NCBI GenBank assembly: GCA_023807065.1
Contig: JAJJLU010000091.1
Span: forward strand, 1-15,404
Length of the DNA stretch: 15,404 nt
DNA from: Isotricha intestinalis
Taxonomy: Eukaryota; Ciliophora; Litostomatea; Vestibuliferida; Isotrichidae
Direction: 5' to 3'
Part shown: one piece after another, positions 15,359 through 15,404 of the stretch
Numbering within the stretch: the stretch's first letter is position 1
Layout: each line of letters opens with the position of its first letter
The notes under the pieces: generated by a model
What the model was told of the DNA's origin: nothing
Database searches by the model: none
Seen by the model: the letters and a program-made list of their open reading frames with translations, nothing else
Translations under genes and position numbers: made by a program

Positions 15359-15404
15359 GGGGATTGGGGATTGGGGATTGGGGATTGGGGATTGGGGATT
15401 GGGG
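15359..15404 (+). repeat. Right telomere, (GGGGATT)n
   Basis: Six perfect GGGGATT units plus a final GGGG run to the end of the window, the exact complement of the left-end repeat. The array begins with a full GGGG directly after AAAGT, in the same register as at the left end. No variant unit is present. Confidence 0.96.

Larger units (their letters stand above)
1..15404. other. Complete telomere-to-telomere linear minichromosome
   Basis: Inverted telomere arrays sit at both extremes: C-strand repeat at the left end, G-strand repeat at the right. That is the arrangement expected for a whole linear DNA molecule read end to end. Six intact genes lie between, with no gene cut by either edge; the outer genes stop about 190 and 232 bases from the repeats. 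Gene orders are +, -, -, +, -, +. Small telomere-capped chromosomes without visible centromeric or transposon DNA are typical of ciliate macronuclei. The ciliate assignment is inference from telomere type, AT content and compactness. Confidence 0.88.

Overview
The window reads as one complete, very small linear eukaryotic chromosome, most likely a somatic (macronuclear) chromosome of a ciliate. It opens with C-rich telomere DNA (units of CCCCAAT, 1-31) and closes with the complementary G-rich form (units of GGGGATT, 15359-15404), so both physical ends appear to be present. The DNA between is extremely AT-rich. It holds six uninterrupted protein genes covering about 85% of the length (13,065 of 15,404 bases). 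All six end in TAA, Gln is written CAA/CAG, and no reading frame needs a reassigned stop, so the standard genetic code fits. Telomere-capped gene-sized chromosomes, a Tetrahymena-like G4 repeat, extreme AT content and the standard code together suggest a ciliate lineage that keeps the standard code. Litostomes such as rumen ciliates are my best guess; this is inference, not proof.

Layout from left to right: telomere; a 190-base leader; gene 1 (+), a protein with three pairs of DC1-like zinc fingers joined by two different Tyr/Pro/Gly/Gln hexapeptide arrays; a 487-base convergent spacer; gene 2 (-), a small unrecognised basic protein; gene 3 (-), a RING-finger protein with a probable kelch-type C-terminus; a 1,083-base divergent spacer, the only large non-coding stretch; gene 4 (+), a full-length TRAPPC8/Trs85-like trafficking subunit; a 91-base convergent spacer; gene 5 (-), an Aurora-like kinase with a long coiled-coil tail; a 106-base divergent promoter; gene 6 (+), a protein with many CxxC zinc-ribbon pairs followed by a complete protein kinase; a 232-base trailer; telomere.

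The genes do not form one pathway. They are a mixed set of regulatory and trafficking functions (two kinases, a RING protein, a zinc-finger scaffold, a vesicle-tethering subunit) linked only by sharing a chromosome. No tRNA, rRNA, transposon, CRISPR or viral gene was seen. The most notable points are the two-ended chromosome with its 7-base telomere unit, the repeat-linker architecture of gene 1, the unusual domain combinations of genes 5 and 6, and the single large AT-rich spacer with two perfect TTAA-centred palindromes.
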